Source: Amycolatopsis oliviviridis (GTDB taxonomy: Bacteria > Actinomycetota > Actinomycetes > Mycobacteriales > Pseudonocardiaceae). From it: a DNA stretch of 64,000 bases. The notes under the pieces are model-generated. The model ran no database searches. It saw nothing but the letters and a program-made list of their open reading frames with translations, and was not told the origin of the DNA. The position numbers were made by a program, and so were the translations under genes. The DNA is taken from contig NZ_BNAY01000009.1 in NCBI RefSeq assembly GCF_014654365.1, positions 62,001 through 126,000 of the forward strand, in the 5' to 3' direction. Below, piece after piece: positions 16,360 through 25,052 of the stretch; positions within the stretch are counted from its first letter, which is position 1, and each line of letters starts with the position of its first letter.

Positions 16360-17355
16360 TCAGCGCGCCAGTTCGGACACCAGTTCATAGGAGCGGACCC
16401 GGTCCGCCTGGTCGTGCACCATGGTCGTGATCATCAGTTCGTTCGCGCCGGTGTCGGCCAGCAGCGTCTCGAGTCCCTTGTGGACTGTCTCGGGCGAGCC
16501 GATGACGCTGCTCGAAGCCCGGTCCTCGATGAACACGCGCTCGATGTCGGTGTACGGGTAGGCCGCGGCTTCTTCCGGCGTCGGCAGCGGGATGGGGCGG
16601 CCCTTGCGCAGGCTGAGGAACGTCAGCCCGCTGGGCGCGGCCAGGTACTGGGCCCGTTCGTCGGTCTCGGCGGCCACCACGGAGACGCCGAGCATCACGT
16701 ATGGCTCGTCCAGGACGTCCGACGGCTTGAAAGAGTCGCGGTAGAGCGCGACGGCGGGAAGCGTGTTCTCGGCGCTGAAGTGGTGCGCGAAGGAGAACGG
16801 CAGCCCCAGTTCGCCCGCCATCCGCGCGCTGAAGCCGCTCGAACCGAGCAGCCACACCGGTGGCTTGTTGCCCTCGGCGGTCACGGCGTTGACCGCGCGC
16901 TGGTCGGAGTGCTCGAAGTAGGCCAGCAGTTCCGCGAACTGCTGCGGGAAGTTCTCCGCGGTGAGCCCGCCGGGGCCGCGCAGCGCCAGTGCGGTCCGCT
17001 GGTCGGTACCGGGGGCGCGGCCGATGCCGAGGTCGATCCGGCCGGGGTGGAACGCCTCCAGGGTGCCGAACTGTTCCGCGACCACCAGCGGCGCGTGGTT
17101 CGGCAGCATGACCCCGCCGGAGCCGACTCGGATGCGTTCGGTGGCGGCGGCGACCTGGCCGATCATCACGGCGGTCGCGGAACTCGCGATGCCGGGCATG
17201 TTGTGGTGCTCGGCGAGCCAGTACCGGTGGTAGCCGAGCGCTTCGGTCCGGCGGGCGAGGTCGAGGGTGTTCCGCAGCGAGTCGCCCACGCCCTTTCCGG
17301 CCACGACGGGCGAGAGGTCGAGCACGGACAGCGGGATGTCAGGCAAGGAGGTCAC
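16360..17355 (-). CDS. Luciferase-like flavin-dependent monooxygenase (MsnO8-type)
   Basis: A 331-residue member of the bacterial luciferase superfamily. The real start is taken as GTG 17355 (MTSLPDIPLSVLDLSPV); the open frame runs 140 codons further but into the divergent promoter and next gene. The N-terminus with LSVLDLSPV and ALGYHRYWLAEHHNMPGIAS is characteristic of the MsnO8/LLM subgroup, as are RIRVGSGGVMLPNHAPL and GRIDLGIGRAPGTD, which form the TIM-barrel FMN/F420 pocket. It uses reduced flavin (or F420) to oxidise an unknown small molecule. No flavin reductase or biosynthetic neighbours are present. The start lacks a strong ribosome site, so its exact position is uncertain. Confidence 0.85.
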   Translation of the reverse strand: MTSLPDIPLSVLDLSPVVAGKGVGDSLRNTLDLARRTEALGYHRYWLAEHHNMPGIASSATAVMIGQVAAATERIRVGSGGVMLPNHAPLVVAEQFGTLEAFHPGRIDLGIGRAPGTDQRTALALRGPGGLTAENFPQQFAELLAYFEHSDQRAVNAVTAEGNKPPVWLLGSSGFSARMAGELGLPFSFAHHFSAENTLPAVALYRDSFKPSDVLDEPYVMLGVSVVAAETDERAQYLAAPSGLTFLSLRKGRPIPLPTPEEAAAYPYTDIERVFIEDRASSSVIGSPETVHKGLETLLADTGANELMITTMVHDQADRVRSYELVSELAR

Positions 17356-17529
17356 GCATCGGTACAACGCTCCGGGCCCCTGATCCCTTCCCGTGACATC
17401 GGGCACCTGTCGAACGATCGAAATTAACCGGCTCGATGTACCCGGTGCCCGGCGGGCTTCCGCCGTTTTCACGGTACGGTTGCCCCGAATGTGACCGGTG
17501 GGAAAACCACTGAAAAGAAAGGATTGAGG

Positions 17530-20500
17530 GTGCCGCGTCCGGAGCGACCTTTGGACCCCGGGGATGACCCGTTGCTCGGGTTCGCCGCCGATCTCCGGCG
17601 ATTGCGGGAGAAGGCCGGAAATCCGACGTACCGCGAGCTGGGCAGGCGTGCCCATTACTCGGCGGGCACCCTGTCCGAAGCCGCCGGCGGGAAGAAGATG
17701 CCCAGCTTGGCGGTCACATTGGCCTACGTCCGGGCCTGTGACGGGCCCGAGGCCGAGTGGGAGGCCCGATGGCATGACGTGACCGAGCGGACGCGTACGG
17801 GAGTCAGCGATTCACCGGTTGCCCCACTGAATGGGGAATCGGCCCCTTATATCGGCCTGACCGCATTCGGCCCGGGTGACGCCGGGCGATTCTTCGGTCG
17901 CGAACGACTTGTCGAGAAACTGGTCACCCGGCTTTCGGGGCAAAGATTTCTGGCGGTTCTGGGAGCGTCCGGTTCCGGTAAGTCGTCGTTACTGCGGGCG
18001 GGCCTCTTGCCCGCCGTCGGCGAGAACTCCGTCACGGTGCTGATGACCCCCGGCGCACGGCCGCTGCAGGAATGCGCCGTCCAGTTCGGCGCCGCGCTCG
18101 GGCTCGCGCCCGGCGGCCTGCTCACGGAGTTCACCGACCATCCGCGCAACCTCGGTCTCGCCGCCCGCCAGCTGGTCGCCGACCGCGAGGGCGACGTCGT
18201 CCTGGTCGTCGACCAGTTCGAAGAGGTCTTCACGCTCTGCCAGGACGCCGACGAGCGGGCCGCCTTCCTGGCCGCGCTGGTCACCGCGACGACGGAGCCG
18301 GACAGCCGGACCAGGGTCGTCCTCGGCATCCGCACCGACTTCTACACGCACTGCGCGCGGCATCCCGGGCTGGTCGAAGCCATGCAGGACGCGCAGATCC
18401 TCGTCGGCCCGATGAACACCGAAGAGCTGCGGCAGGCCATCTCGCGGCCGGCGATCGACGCCGGGTACCGCGTCGAGAACGCGCTGGTCTCGCGGCTGGT
18501 CGCCGACGCGACCGGGCAGCCCGGCGTTCTGCCGCTGCTCTCGCACGCGCTGCTGGAGACCTGGCGCCGCCGCCACGGCAACACCCTCACCCTCACCGGC
18601 TACGAGTCCACCGGCGGGATCGAACGGTCGGTCGCGCAGACCTCCGAGCACACCTTCACCGCGCTGAGCGAACACCAGCAGCGGCTGGCGAACCAGATCT
18701 TCCTGCGGATGACCGCGCTCGGCGAGGGCACCGAGGACACCAAACGCCGCATCACCCGCGACGAGGTGGACGCCGACGACCCGGACGTCGCCGTCGTGCT
18801 CGACAGGCTGGCCTCCTCGCGGCTGGTCACCCTCGACGACAACGGCATCGAGATCGCGCACGAGGCGCTGATCCGCGGCTGGCCGCGGCTGCGCGAGTGG
18901 CTCGCGGAGGACCGCGAGGGCCTGCGCGTGCACCGCCAGCTCACCGAGGCGACCGACGCGTGGGAATCGGTCGGCTGCGACGACGGCTGGGTCTATCGCG
19001 GCGCGCGGCTGTCCATCGCCACGGACTGGGCCGGCGAGCACGAGAGCGCGCTTTCCCAGCGTGAACGCCGCTTCCTCGACGCGAGCGTGGCCATCGAGAA
19101 CCGCGAACAGGCCATCGCCCGCCGCCGCACCCGGCGGCTGCGCCAGCTCGTCGCGCTCCTCGCGGCGCTGCTGGTGCTGGCGACGGCCGCGATGGTGTAC
19201 GCGGTCCGGGCCGAGCAGACCGCGACCAGCCAGCGCAACAGCGCGCTCGCGCAGAAGGTCGCCGGGCAAGCCCTCGAAATGCGGTCGACGAACCCGGGAC
19301 TGGCCGCGCAGCTCGCGCTGGCGGCGTACCGCGTGGACCCGGGGACGGAGACCCGCAGCAGCGTGCTCGGGATGGTCGCCTCGCCGTATTCGACCCGGGT
19401 CCCCGGGCACGCCAACCGGGTCAACTCGGCCGCCCTGCGCGGCGACGGCCAGGTGCTGGTGACCGGCAGCTGGGACCAGACGGCGAAGCTGTGGGACGTC
19501 AAGGATCCCTATCGCCCGCGCGAACTGGCCACGCTGTCCGGGCACACCGAAAACGTCAACTCGGTGGCGTTCAGCGCCGACGGCGGCGCGGTGGCGACGG
19601 CGGGCTGGGACAAGACAGCGAGGCTGTGGAACGTCGCCGATCCCGCGAAACCCGGGCCGGGTGTGCCGGTGGGGGAGCATCCGAGCCGGGTCAACGCGGT
19701 CGCGTTCAGCCCGAAGGCGCCGGTGCTCGCCACCGCGGACGGCGACGGCACGATCCGCCTGTTCGACGTCCGCGATCTCGCGAAGCCGGTGCTCGTGGCC
19801 ACGCTCACCGGGCATACCGGCAACGTCAACGGTCTCGCCTACGCCCCCGACGGCCGGACGCTCGCCTCGGCGGGTGCGGACAAGACCGCGCGGCTGTGGG
19901 ACGTCGCCGAACCGGGCAAGGCCAGGCCGCTCGGCGTGATCGGCGGGCACACCGCCGGGGTCCATGCCGCCGCGTTCAGCCCGGACGGCCGGACGCTGGC
20001 CACCGCGAGCATCGACCAGAGCGCGCGCCTGTGGGACCTCGCCGACCCGATGGCGCCGGCGCCGGTGGCGACCTTGGCGGCGCACAAGACCATCGTGCGG
20101 TCCGTGGCGTTCAGCCCCGACGGGAAGACGCTGGCCACGACCGGCTTCGACCGCAACGCGCGGCTGTGGGACCTCGCCGACCCGAAGAAGCCGCGCGAGA
20201 AGACACCGCTGTCCGGGCACACCGCGGCGGTGGTCTGGTCGGTGTTCTCCCCTGACGGCCGCACGCTGGTGACCGCGAGCGACGACCAGACGGTGCGGTT
20301 GTGGGAGGTGCCGGGACCCGCGGTCAGCGGCCCGGCGAGGTCGGCCTGCCGGGCGGTGTTCAGCGCCGACGGGAAGCTGCTGGCCACCGGGAGCCAGGAC
20401 GGCGTGGTGCGCCTGAACGACGTCGCCGATCCGCGGAACCCGCGTGAGCTGGGCCGGATCCCGGGCTTCGCCAACGGCGTCTGCGGTCTCGCGTTCAGCC

Positions 20501-21345
20501 CGGACGGCCGGACGCTCGCCGTCGGCGCCTGGGACCACACGATGCGGCTGATCGACGTCACCGATCCGCGCGCGCCGGTCGACGCCGGCGTCTTCAGCAG
20601 GCCCCCGGAGGACATCGACGCGGTGGCGTTCAGCCCGGACGGCCGGACCCTCGCGACCGCGGGCACCGGCCACACGGTGAAGCTGTGGGACGTGGCGGAC
20701 ATCCGGAAACCCGTCGAACTCGCCACTCTGACCGGACACGAGGACGACGTCCATTCGATCGCGTTCGGCCCGGACGGCCGCACCCTGCTGACCGGGGGCT
20801 GGGACCACACGGCGCGGCTGTGGGACGTCTCGATGGTGAAGGCGCCGAAGCAGCTTTCGGTGCTGAAGGGACACACCGACACCGTGTTCTCCGTCGCCTT
20901 CAGCCCGGACGGCAGACTCGCCGCCACCGGTGGCGCCGACCGCACCGCGCGGATCTGGGACGTGTCGGATCCGGCGGCCCCGAGGGAGTCCGCGTTGCTC
21001 ACCGGGCACACCGACATCGTCATCTCGGTGGCGTTCGGCGGCGGCGGGAAGACCTTCGCGACCGGCAGCTACGACCGGACCGTGCGACTATGGGATGTCG
21101 CCGATCCCGGGACGATCCGCCAATCGGCGACCTTGGCCGAGGATGTCGACAGGGTCAACGCGGTGGCGTTCGCCCCTGACGGGCACACGCTCGCGGGTTC
21201 CGTCGCGGACGGCAGCGTGCGGTTGTGGGAGACGAACGCCGAACGCGCCGCCGATCGCGTCTGCGCGACCGTGTACCCGCGGATCACGGAGGCGGAGTGG
21301 GAACAACGCCTCCCGGGGCTCGATTACCGGCCTCCGTGCCCGTGA
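17530..21345 (+). CDS. HTH - STAND NTPase (nSTAND1) - transmembrane - 14 WD40 repeats
   Basis: A 1,271-residue protein. GTG 17530 follows AAAGGA at 6-7 bases and is preferred over GTG 17491. Domain order: an XRE-like helix-turn-helix (~10-75, FAADLRRLREKAGNPTYREL, KMPSLAVTLAYVRAC); an nSTAND1 NTPase (~110-480) with Walker A GASGSGKSS near residue 145 and Walker B VVLVVDQFEEVF near 220; a single transmembrane helix (~537-560, QLVALLAALLVLATAAMVYA); then fourteen WD40 units, each ending in variants of ARLWDVADP, enough for two seven-bladed propellers. Such STAND proteins sense a ligand through the repeats and signal by NTP-driven oligomerisation. Having both a DNA-binding-type N-terminus and a membrane helix is striking. 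It is monocistronic, ending at the hairpin 21370-21403. Confidence 0.9.
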   Translation: MPRPERPLDPGDDPLLGFAADLRRLREKAGNPTYRELGRRAHYSAGTLSEAAGGKKMPSLAVTLAYVRACDGPEAEWEARWHDVTERTRTGVSDSPVAPLNGESAPYIGLTAFGPGDAGRFFGRERLVEKLVTRLSGQRFLAVLGASGSGKSSLLRAGLLPAVGENSVTVLMTPGARPLQECAVQFGAALGLAPGGLLTEFTDHPRNLGLAARQLVADREGDVVLVVDQFEEVFTLCQDADERAAFLAALVTATTEPDSRTRVVLGIRTDFYTHCARHPGLVEAMQDAQILVGPMNTEELRQAISRPAIDAGYRVENALVSRLVADATGQPGVLPLLSHALLETWRRRHGNTLTLTGYESTGGIERSVAQTSEHTFTALSEHQQRLANQIFLRMTALGEGTEDTKRRITRDEVDADDPDVAVVLDRLASSRLVTLDDNGIEIAHEALIRGWPRLREWLAEDREGLRVHRQLTEATDAWESVGCDDGWVYRGARLSIATDWAGEHESALSQRERRFLDASVAIENREQAIARRRTRRLRQLVALLAALLVLATAAMVYAVRAEQTATSQRNSALAQKVAGQALEMRSTNPGLAAQLALAAYRVDPGTETRSSVLGMVASPYSTRVPGHANRVNSAALRGDGQVLVTGSWDQTAKLWDVKDPYRPRELATLSGHTENVNSVAFSADGGAVATAGWDKTARLWNVADPAKPGPGVPVGEHPSRVNAVAFSPKAPVLATADGDGTIRLFDVRDLAKPVLVATLTGHTGNVNGLAYAPDGRTLASAGADKTARLWDVAEPGKARPLGVIGGHTAGVHAAAFSPDGRTLATASIDQSARLWDLADPMAPAPVATLAAHKTIVRSVAFSPDGKTLATTGFDRNARLWDLADPKKPREKTPLSGHTAAVVWSVFSPDGRTLVTASDDQTVRLWEVPGPAVSGPARSACRAVFSADGKLLATGSQDGVVRLNDVADPRNPRELGRIPGFANGVCGLAFSPDGRTLAVGAWDHTMRLIDVTDPRAPVDAGVFSRPPEDIDAVAFSPDGRTLATAGTGHTVKLWDVADIRKPVELATLTGHEDDVHSIAFGPDGRTLLTGGWDHTARLWDVSMVKAPKQLSVLKGHTDTVFSVAFSPDGRLAATGGADRTARIWDVSDPAAPRESALLTGHTDIVISVAFGGGGKTFATGSYDRTVRLWDVADPGTIRQSATLAEDVDRVNAVAFAPDGHTLAGSVADGSVRLWETNAERAADRVCATVYPRITEAEWEQRLPGLDYRPPCP

Positions 21346-21369
21346 CCACCGCCGATTCGTTGTTCGGCG

Positions 21370-21403
21370 TTGTTGTTCGGTGAAAGTGCCGTGACACCGA
21401 ACA
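21370..21403 (+). terminator. Hairpin terminator after STAND-WD40 gene
   Basis: GTTGTTCGGTG and CACCGAACAAC form an 11-bp perfect stem around a 12-base loop, starting 25 bp after the stop codon at 21345. It differs from the other repeat families in the window. Confidence 0.6.
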
Positions 21404-21469
21404 ACGATTAGGCGCTAGAAATACCCCTGGACGTGCGATGCGTCCCCACATCGTTCACTCACCGGGGGT

Positions 21470-21519
21470 CTGAAGGGCTCCTTCAGGACATTCACCAGTG
21501 CCCTGAAGGAGCCCTTCAG
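21470..21519. repeat. Inverted repeat, family D (CTGAAGGGCTCCTTCAG)
   Basis: Perfect 18-base arms (CTGAAGGGCTCCTTCAGG and complement) around a 14-base loop. Each arm is itself nearly self-complementary, so two small hairpins can compete with one long hairpin. It lies between convergent genes. Confidence 0.65.
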
Positions 21520-21541
21520 CTTTTTCGCGCCCACCCCAGAA

Positions 21542-21605
21542 CGCATTTCGTCCTCTGGATGCGGTACTTGCGTGGGCAACTACCGCATCCAGAGGACGAA
21601 ACGCG
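21542..21605. repeat. Hairpin, family B (CGTCCTCTGGATGCGG), copy 1
   Basis: Arms of 25 bases (containing TTTCGTCCTCTGGATGCGG) with one A/G mismatch near the outer end surround a 14-base loop. It stands just downstream of the HelD-family gene, whose stop is at 21627 on the minus strand, so it probably terminates that gene. Related copies occur at 46583, 55591, 56401 and 62639. Confidence 0.7.
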
Positions 21606-21626
21606 TCGGGAACAGGCGGCCGGGCG

Positions 21627-23741
21627 TCAGGCGGCCGGGATCCAGTCCGGGTTGGAGGCCAGGACGGTCAGCTGCTGGGTCGCGCGGGTCAGCGCCACGT
21701 ACAACACCCGCCGCCCGGTGCTCGACTCCGTGATGAGGTCGTTGGGCTCCACCAGGACGACGGCGTCGTACTCGAGGCCCTTGGAGTCGAGACTGCCGAC
21801 GACCTTGAGCCGCTCGTCCGAAAGCTCCGCGAGCCAGCCCTCGACCTCGGGCACCCGGTCCATGGCGGTGATCACGCCGACGGTGCCCTCGACGACCCCC
21901 ATCATTTCCTTCACCGCGGCCTGCGTCGCCGCTTCCAGCCCGGAGGCCTCGACCGGCCGGACCTCCGGCGTGATGCCGGTCTGCCGCACCGCGCGTGGGA
22001 GCTCGTCGGCCTCGGCGTGCCCGGCGACGACCTTCGCGGCCAGGTCGAAGATCTCCGCCGAGTTCCGGTAGTTGGTGCGCAGGGTGAACCGGCGCCGCGT
22101 CGTCTTGAGCCCGAAGGCCTGGTCCCGCGCCATCGCGGCCTCGGCCGGATCCGGCCAGGAACTCTGCACCGGGTCGCCGACCACGGTCCAGCTCGCGTAC
22201 TTGCCGCGCCGCCCGACCATCCGCCACTGCATCGGCGAGAGGTCCTGCGACTCGTCGACGACCACGTGCGAGTACTCGTCGTAGTGCTCGGGCCGGGTCG
22301 GGGCGCCGCCGCGTTCGGGGTTGACCTCGATGCTCTGCCTGCCCTTGCGCCGCTTCGGCGGCGGGCCGATCAGGACGCGCAGCTCGTCGAGCAGCGCGAC
22401 GTCCGCGATGGTCCAGCCGCGCGAGCGGTCGGCGAAGTCGGCGGCCAGCATGCTGATCTCGTTGCGGTTGAGCAGGCCCTTCGCCGCCGAGGCGAGCCGC
22501 TTCTCGGTGCCGAGCCACCGCAGGATCTGCGCCGGGTACAGGACCGGCCACCAGACCACCAGGAACCGGTGGAACTCGATCCGCTCGCCGAGTTCGGTGA
22601 TCAGCTCGGCCTTGTCGATCTGACGGCCGTCGTCCTTCGCGTGCTGCTCGGCCTTCGCGGCGAGCGCGTCGAGCAGCAGTTCCGCGGCGCGGATCCGCGA
22701 CCGGTTCGGCGGCCCGCCCGCGGTGTGGACCTTGCGGCGCACCTTGTCGAGTTCGCGCGCGTTCAGCCGCAGCACCTCGCCGCGGTAGACGATCTTCATG
22801 TCTTCGGGCGCGTCCTCCGGCGTGTCCCGCAGCGCGCGCAGCAGGATCTTGCGCATCCGCAGCGAGCCCTTGATCGCCGCCAGCGGGGCCGGGTCCTGCC
22901 GGGTCGCTTCGAGGCCGTCGAGGACCTCGCCGAGCGCGCGCAGTTCGACGTTCGTCTCGCCCATCGACGGCAGAACCCGCGAGATGTAGCTGGTGAACAC
23001 CCCGGACGGGCCGATCACCAGCACGCCCGCGCCGCCGAGCTGGCGGCGGTGGCGGTAGAGCAGGTACGCCGCGCGGTGCAGCGCGACCGCGGTCTTGCCG
23101 GTGCCGGGACCGCCGGTGATCTCCGTGACACCGCGCCACGGCGCCCGGATGACCTCGTCCTGTTCCTTCTGGATGGTCGCGACGATGTCGCGCATCTTCT
23201 CGCCGCGCGACCGTCCGAGCGCGGCCATGAGCGCGCCTTCGCCGACAATCTGCATGTTCTCCGGTACCGCGTCGGCGATCAGCACGTCGTCGTCGACGTC
23301 GAGCACGTTCTGCCCGGAGCACCGGATGACCCGGCGCCGGACGACGTCCATCGGCTCCTCGGCCGTCGCCTGGTAGAACGCCGCGGCCGCGGGCGCGCGC
23401 CAGTCGGTGACGAGGTTGTCGAACTCGGCGTCGCGGATCCCGAGACGGCCCACGTAGATGTGCTCGTTGTCGAGATGGTCGAGCCTGCCGAACACCAGGC
23501 CCTCGTACTCCGCGTCGAGGGTCTGGAGGGTCTGATTGGCGTGGTACACCATCATGTCCCGTTCGAACAGCATCGACGCCTGCTCGAAGATCGCTTCCCG
23601 CCCGGCGCCATGGCCGATCTCATAGCCCTTGGTACGCATGGCCTCAGCCTGGGCTCGCAGTTCGGCGAGCCGGGTGTAGACGGTGTCCACATGGGCTTGC
23701 TCGATGGCGATCTCGGCCCGTCTGACCCGAGGTTCGGACAC
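21627..23741 (-). CDS. HelD-family RNA-polymerase-associated helicase (UvrD-like)
   Basis: A 704-residue superfamily 1 helicase-like ATPase. Visible motifs: Walker A GGPGTGKTA (~residue 211), VVVDESQDLSP (motif II), VVGDPVQSSW (III), TLRTNYRNS (IV), SKGLEYDAVV (V) and YVALTRATQQL (VI). An N-terminal coiled-coil arm (~1-70, AHVDTVYTRLAELRAQAEAM) precedes the ATPase, the HelD layout in which the arm enters the RNA polymerase secondary channel. HelD proteins recycle stalled or rifamycin-bound polymerase; actinobacterial members of this kind (HelR) confer rifamycin tolerance. I looked for a rifamycin-associated palindromic element in the ~120 bp upstream and saw none. The divergent neighbour is rsmD. 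Confidence 0.88.
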   Translation of the reverse strand: MSEPRVRRAEIAIEQAHVDTVYTRLAELRAQAEAMRTKGYEIGHGAGREAIFEQASMLFERDMMVYHANQTLQTLDAEYEGLVFGRLDHLDNEHIYVGRLGIRDAEFDNLVTDWRAPAAAAFYQATAEEPMDVVRRRVIRCSGQNVLDVDDDVLIADAVPENMQIVGEGALMAALGRSRGEKMRDIVATIQKEQDEVIRAPWRGVTEITGGPGTGKTAVALHRAAYLLYRHRRQLGGAGVLVIGPSGVFTSYISRVLPSMGETNVELRALGEVLDGLEATRQDPAPLAAIKGSLRMRKILLRALRDTPEDAPEDMKIVYRGEVLRLNARELDKVRRKVHTAGGPPNRSRIRAAELLLDALAAKAEQHAKDDGRQIDKAELITELGERIEFHRFLVVWWPVLYPAQILRWLGTEKRLASAAKGLLNRNEISMLAADFADRSRGWTIADVALLDELRVLIGPPPKRRKGRQSIEVNPERGGAPTRPEHYDEYSHVVVDESQDLSPMQWRMVGRRGKYASWTVVGDPVQSSWPDPAEAAMARDQAFGLKTTRRRFTLRTNYRNSAEIFDLAAKVVAGHAEADELPRAVRQTGITPEVRPVEASGLEAATQAAVKEMMGVVEGTVGVITAMDRVPEVEGWLAELSDERLKVVGSLDSKGLEYDAVVLVEPNDLITESSTGRRVLYVALTRATQQLTVLASNPDWIPAA

Positions 23742-23863
23742 GCAACGCTCCTAAACGCTTCTATCGCCTCCGAGGGCGAAGGACGACTCTACGCGAGCTG
23801 GGCGGCGGCTTCATCAAGTCCCGGGCAACGTCACGGTCGGAGCCGTTGAGGCACGATGCAACG

Positions 23864-24418
23864 ATGACCAGGATCGTGGCGGGGACCGCGGGCGGCAGGC
23901 GGTTGAAGGTCCCGCCGAAGGGCACGCGGCCGACGTCGGAACGCGTGCGGGAAGCGCTGTTCAACGCGCTGGAGGTCGCCGGCGAGCTGCAGGGGAGCCG
24001 GGTCCTGGACCTTTACGCGGGTTCAGGCGCGCTCGGGCTGGAGGCGTTGTCCCGCGGCGCGTCGGGCGCGCTGTTCGTCGAGTCGGACCGGCGCGCGGTC
24101 GAAGTGCTGAAGGGGAACGTCGCCGCGCTCGGTCTCGGCGGCACTGTCCGGGCAGGCGCCGTCGAGTCCGTCGTCGCGTTTCCGGCGCCGGAGACGTTCG
24201 ACATCGTCCTCGCCGACCCTCCCTACGCCGTGGATTCCACCCGCCTGGGGGAGGTCATGGCCGCGCTCGCGGAGGGGCGCTGGGTCGCGGACGGGGCGCT
24301 GCTGGTGATCGAACGGGCCGCTCGGGACGGCGAGCCGGATTGGCCGCCGGGCTTCGAGCCGATGCGGACGAAGCGCTACGGCGACACCGCGCTCTACTGG
24401 GCCGAATATCAAGTGTGA
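23864..24418 (+). CDS. rsmD: 16S rRNA (guanine966-N2)-methyltransferase RsmD
   Basis: A 184-residue SAM-dependent methyltransferase that modifies G966 of 16S rRNA during small-subunit assembly. The N-terminal RIVAGTAGGRRLKVPP and the segment TRPTSERVREALFNAL are diagnostic; motif I is VLDLYAGSGALGLEALSRGA (~47-66), and the catalytic motif is DPPYAV (~116). ATG 23864 is used, six codons into the open frame, although no strong ribosome site is seen. It is directly followed by coaD (52-bp gap), the usual actinobacterial and general bacterial pairing. Confidence 0.95.
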   Translation: MTRIVAGTAGGRRLKVPPKGTRPTSERVREALFNALEVAGELQGSRVLDLYAGSGALGLEALSRGASGALFVESDRRAVEVLKGNVAALGLGGTVRAGAVESVVAFPAPETFDIVLADPPYAVDSTRLGEVMAALAEGRWVADGALLVIERAARDGEPDWPPGFEPMRTKRYGDTALYWAEYQV

Positions 24419-24470
24419 CGCCGCACGGATGAACGCGCAGGAGGCTGTCCGCCTTGGTAGCGTCCGCGCC

Positions 24471-24953
24471 ATGCGGCGTGCGGTCTGTCCCGGGTCCTAC
24501 GACCCGGCCACCAATGGACATCTCGACATCATCGAGCGGGCGGCGAAGCTGTTCGACGAGGTCGTCGTCGCGGTGGGGGTGAACAAGAGCAAGAAGGGCC
24601 TGTTCACCACCGAGGAGCGGCTGGACATCCTGCGCGAGATCACCGCGAAGCTGCCGAACGTGCGCGTCGACTCCTGGCAGGGACTCCTGGTCGACTACTG
24701 CCGCGAGAACGACATCATCGCGGTCGCGAAGGGCCTGCGGTCGGTCAGCGACTTCGACTACGAGCTCCAGATGGCCCAGATGAATCGCGAGCTGACCGGG
24801 CTCGAAACACTGCTGATGGCGAACAACCCGGCCTACGGTTTCGTGTCGAGTTCGCTGGTCAAGGAGATCTCCGCGCTCGGTGGCGACATCGAGCACCTCG
24901 TGCCGCCGATAGTGTTCAAACGCCTCTCGGAGAAGTACTCCGACCGAGGTTGA
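24471..24953 (+). CDS. coaD: Phosphopantetheine adenylyltransferase CoaD
   Basis: A 160-residue nucleotidyltransferase that makes dephospho-CoA from 4'-phosphopantetheine and ATP, the penultimate step of CoA synthesis. It starts with CPGSYDPATNGHLDII, which contains the T/HxGH nucleotide-binding motif. KGLRSVSDFDYELQMAQMNR and the C-terminal FVSSSLVKEIS (ISSTxxR-like) motif are also typical. Length matches the family. ATG 24471 is in the expected place; the frame open from 24429 adds no conserved sequence. Its partner rsmD lies just upstream. Confidence 0.96.
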   Translation: MRRAVCPGSYDPATNGHLDIIERAAKLFDEVVVAVGVNKSKKGLFTTEERLDILREITAKLPNVRVDSWQGLLVDYCRENDIIAVAKGLRSVSDFDYELQMAQMNRELTGLETLLMANNPAYGFVSSSLVKEISALGGDIEHLVPPIVFKRLSEKYSDRG

Positions 24954-25052
24954 CCCGAACGGCCGAAGCCGTTGGTCGGTCAACGGTGGGCGGCGGTGGA
25001 GAGTTCATCTCGACGCCTTCTGGCGAACACACGATCGGGTTACGGTCCGAAA

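Noticed and set aside
17989..21009. A 1,006-codon open frame antisense to the STAND-WD40 gene
   Set aside because: Long antisense frames are common in GC-rich DNA. Its translation is Arg/Gly/Val/His-rich without domains, and the plus-strand product is clearly real.
23742..23863. Possible rifamycin-associated element upstream of the HelD-family gene
   Set aside because: No palindrome of the expected kind was seen in the gap.
16360..24000. Biosynthetic gene cluster around the flavin monooxygenase
   Set aside because: No polyketide, peptide or terpene synthase genes are present; neighbours are regulatory and housekeeping.
24954..25052. Barstar-like inhibitor gene next to the secreted RNase
   Set aside because: Neither this gap nor the downstream sigma genes resemble barstar.
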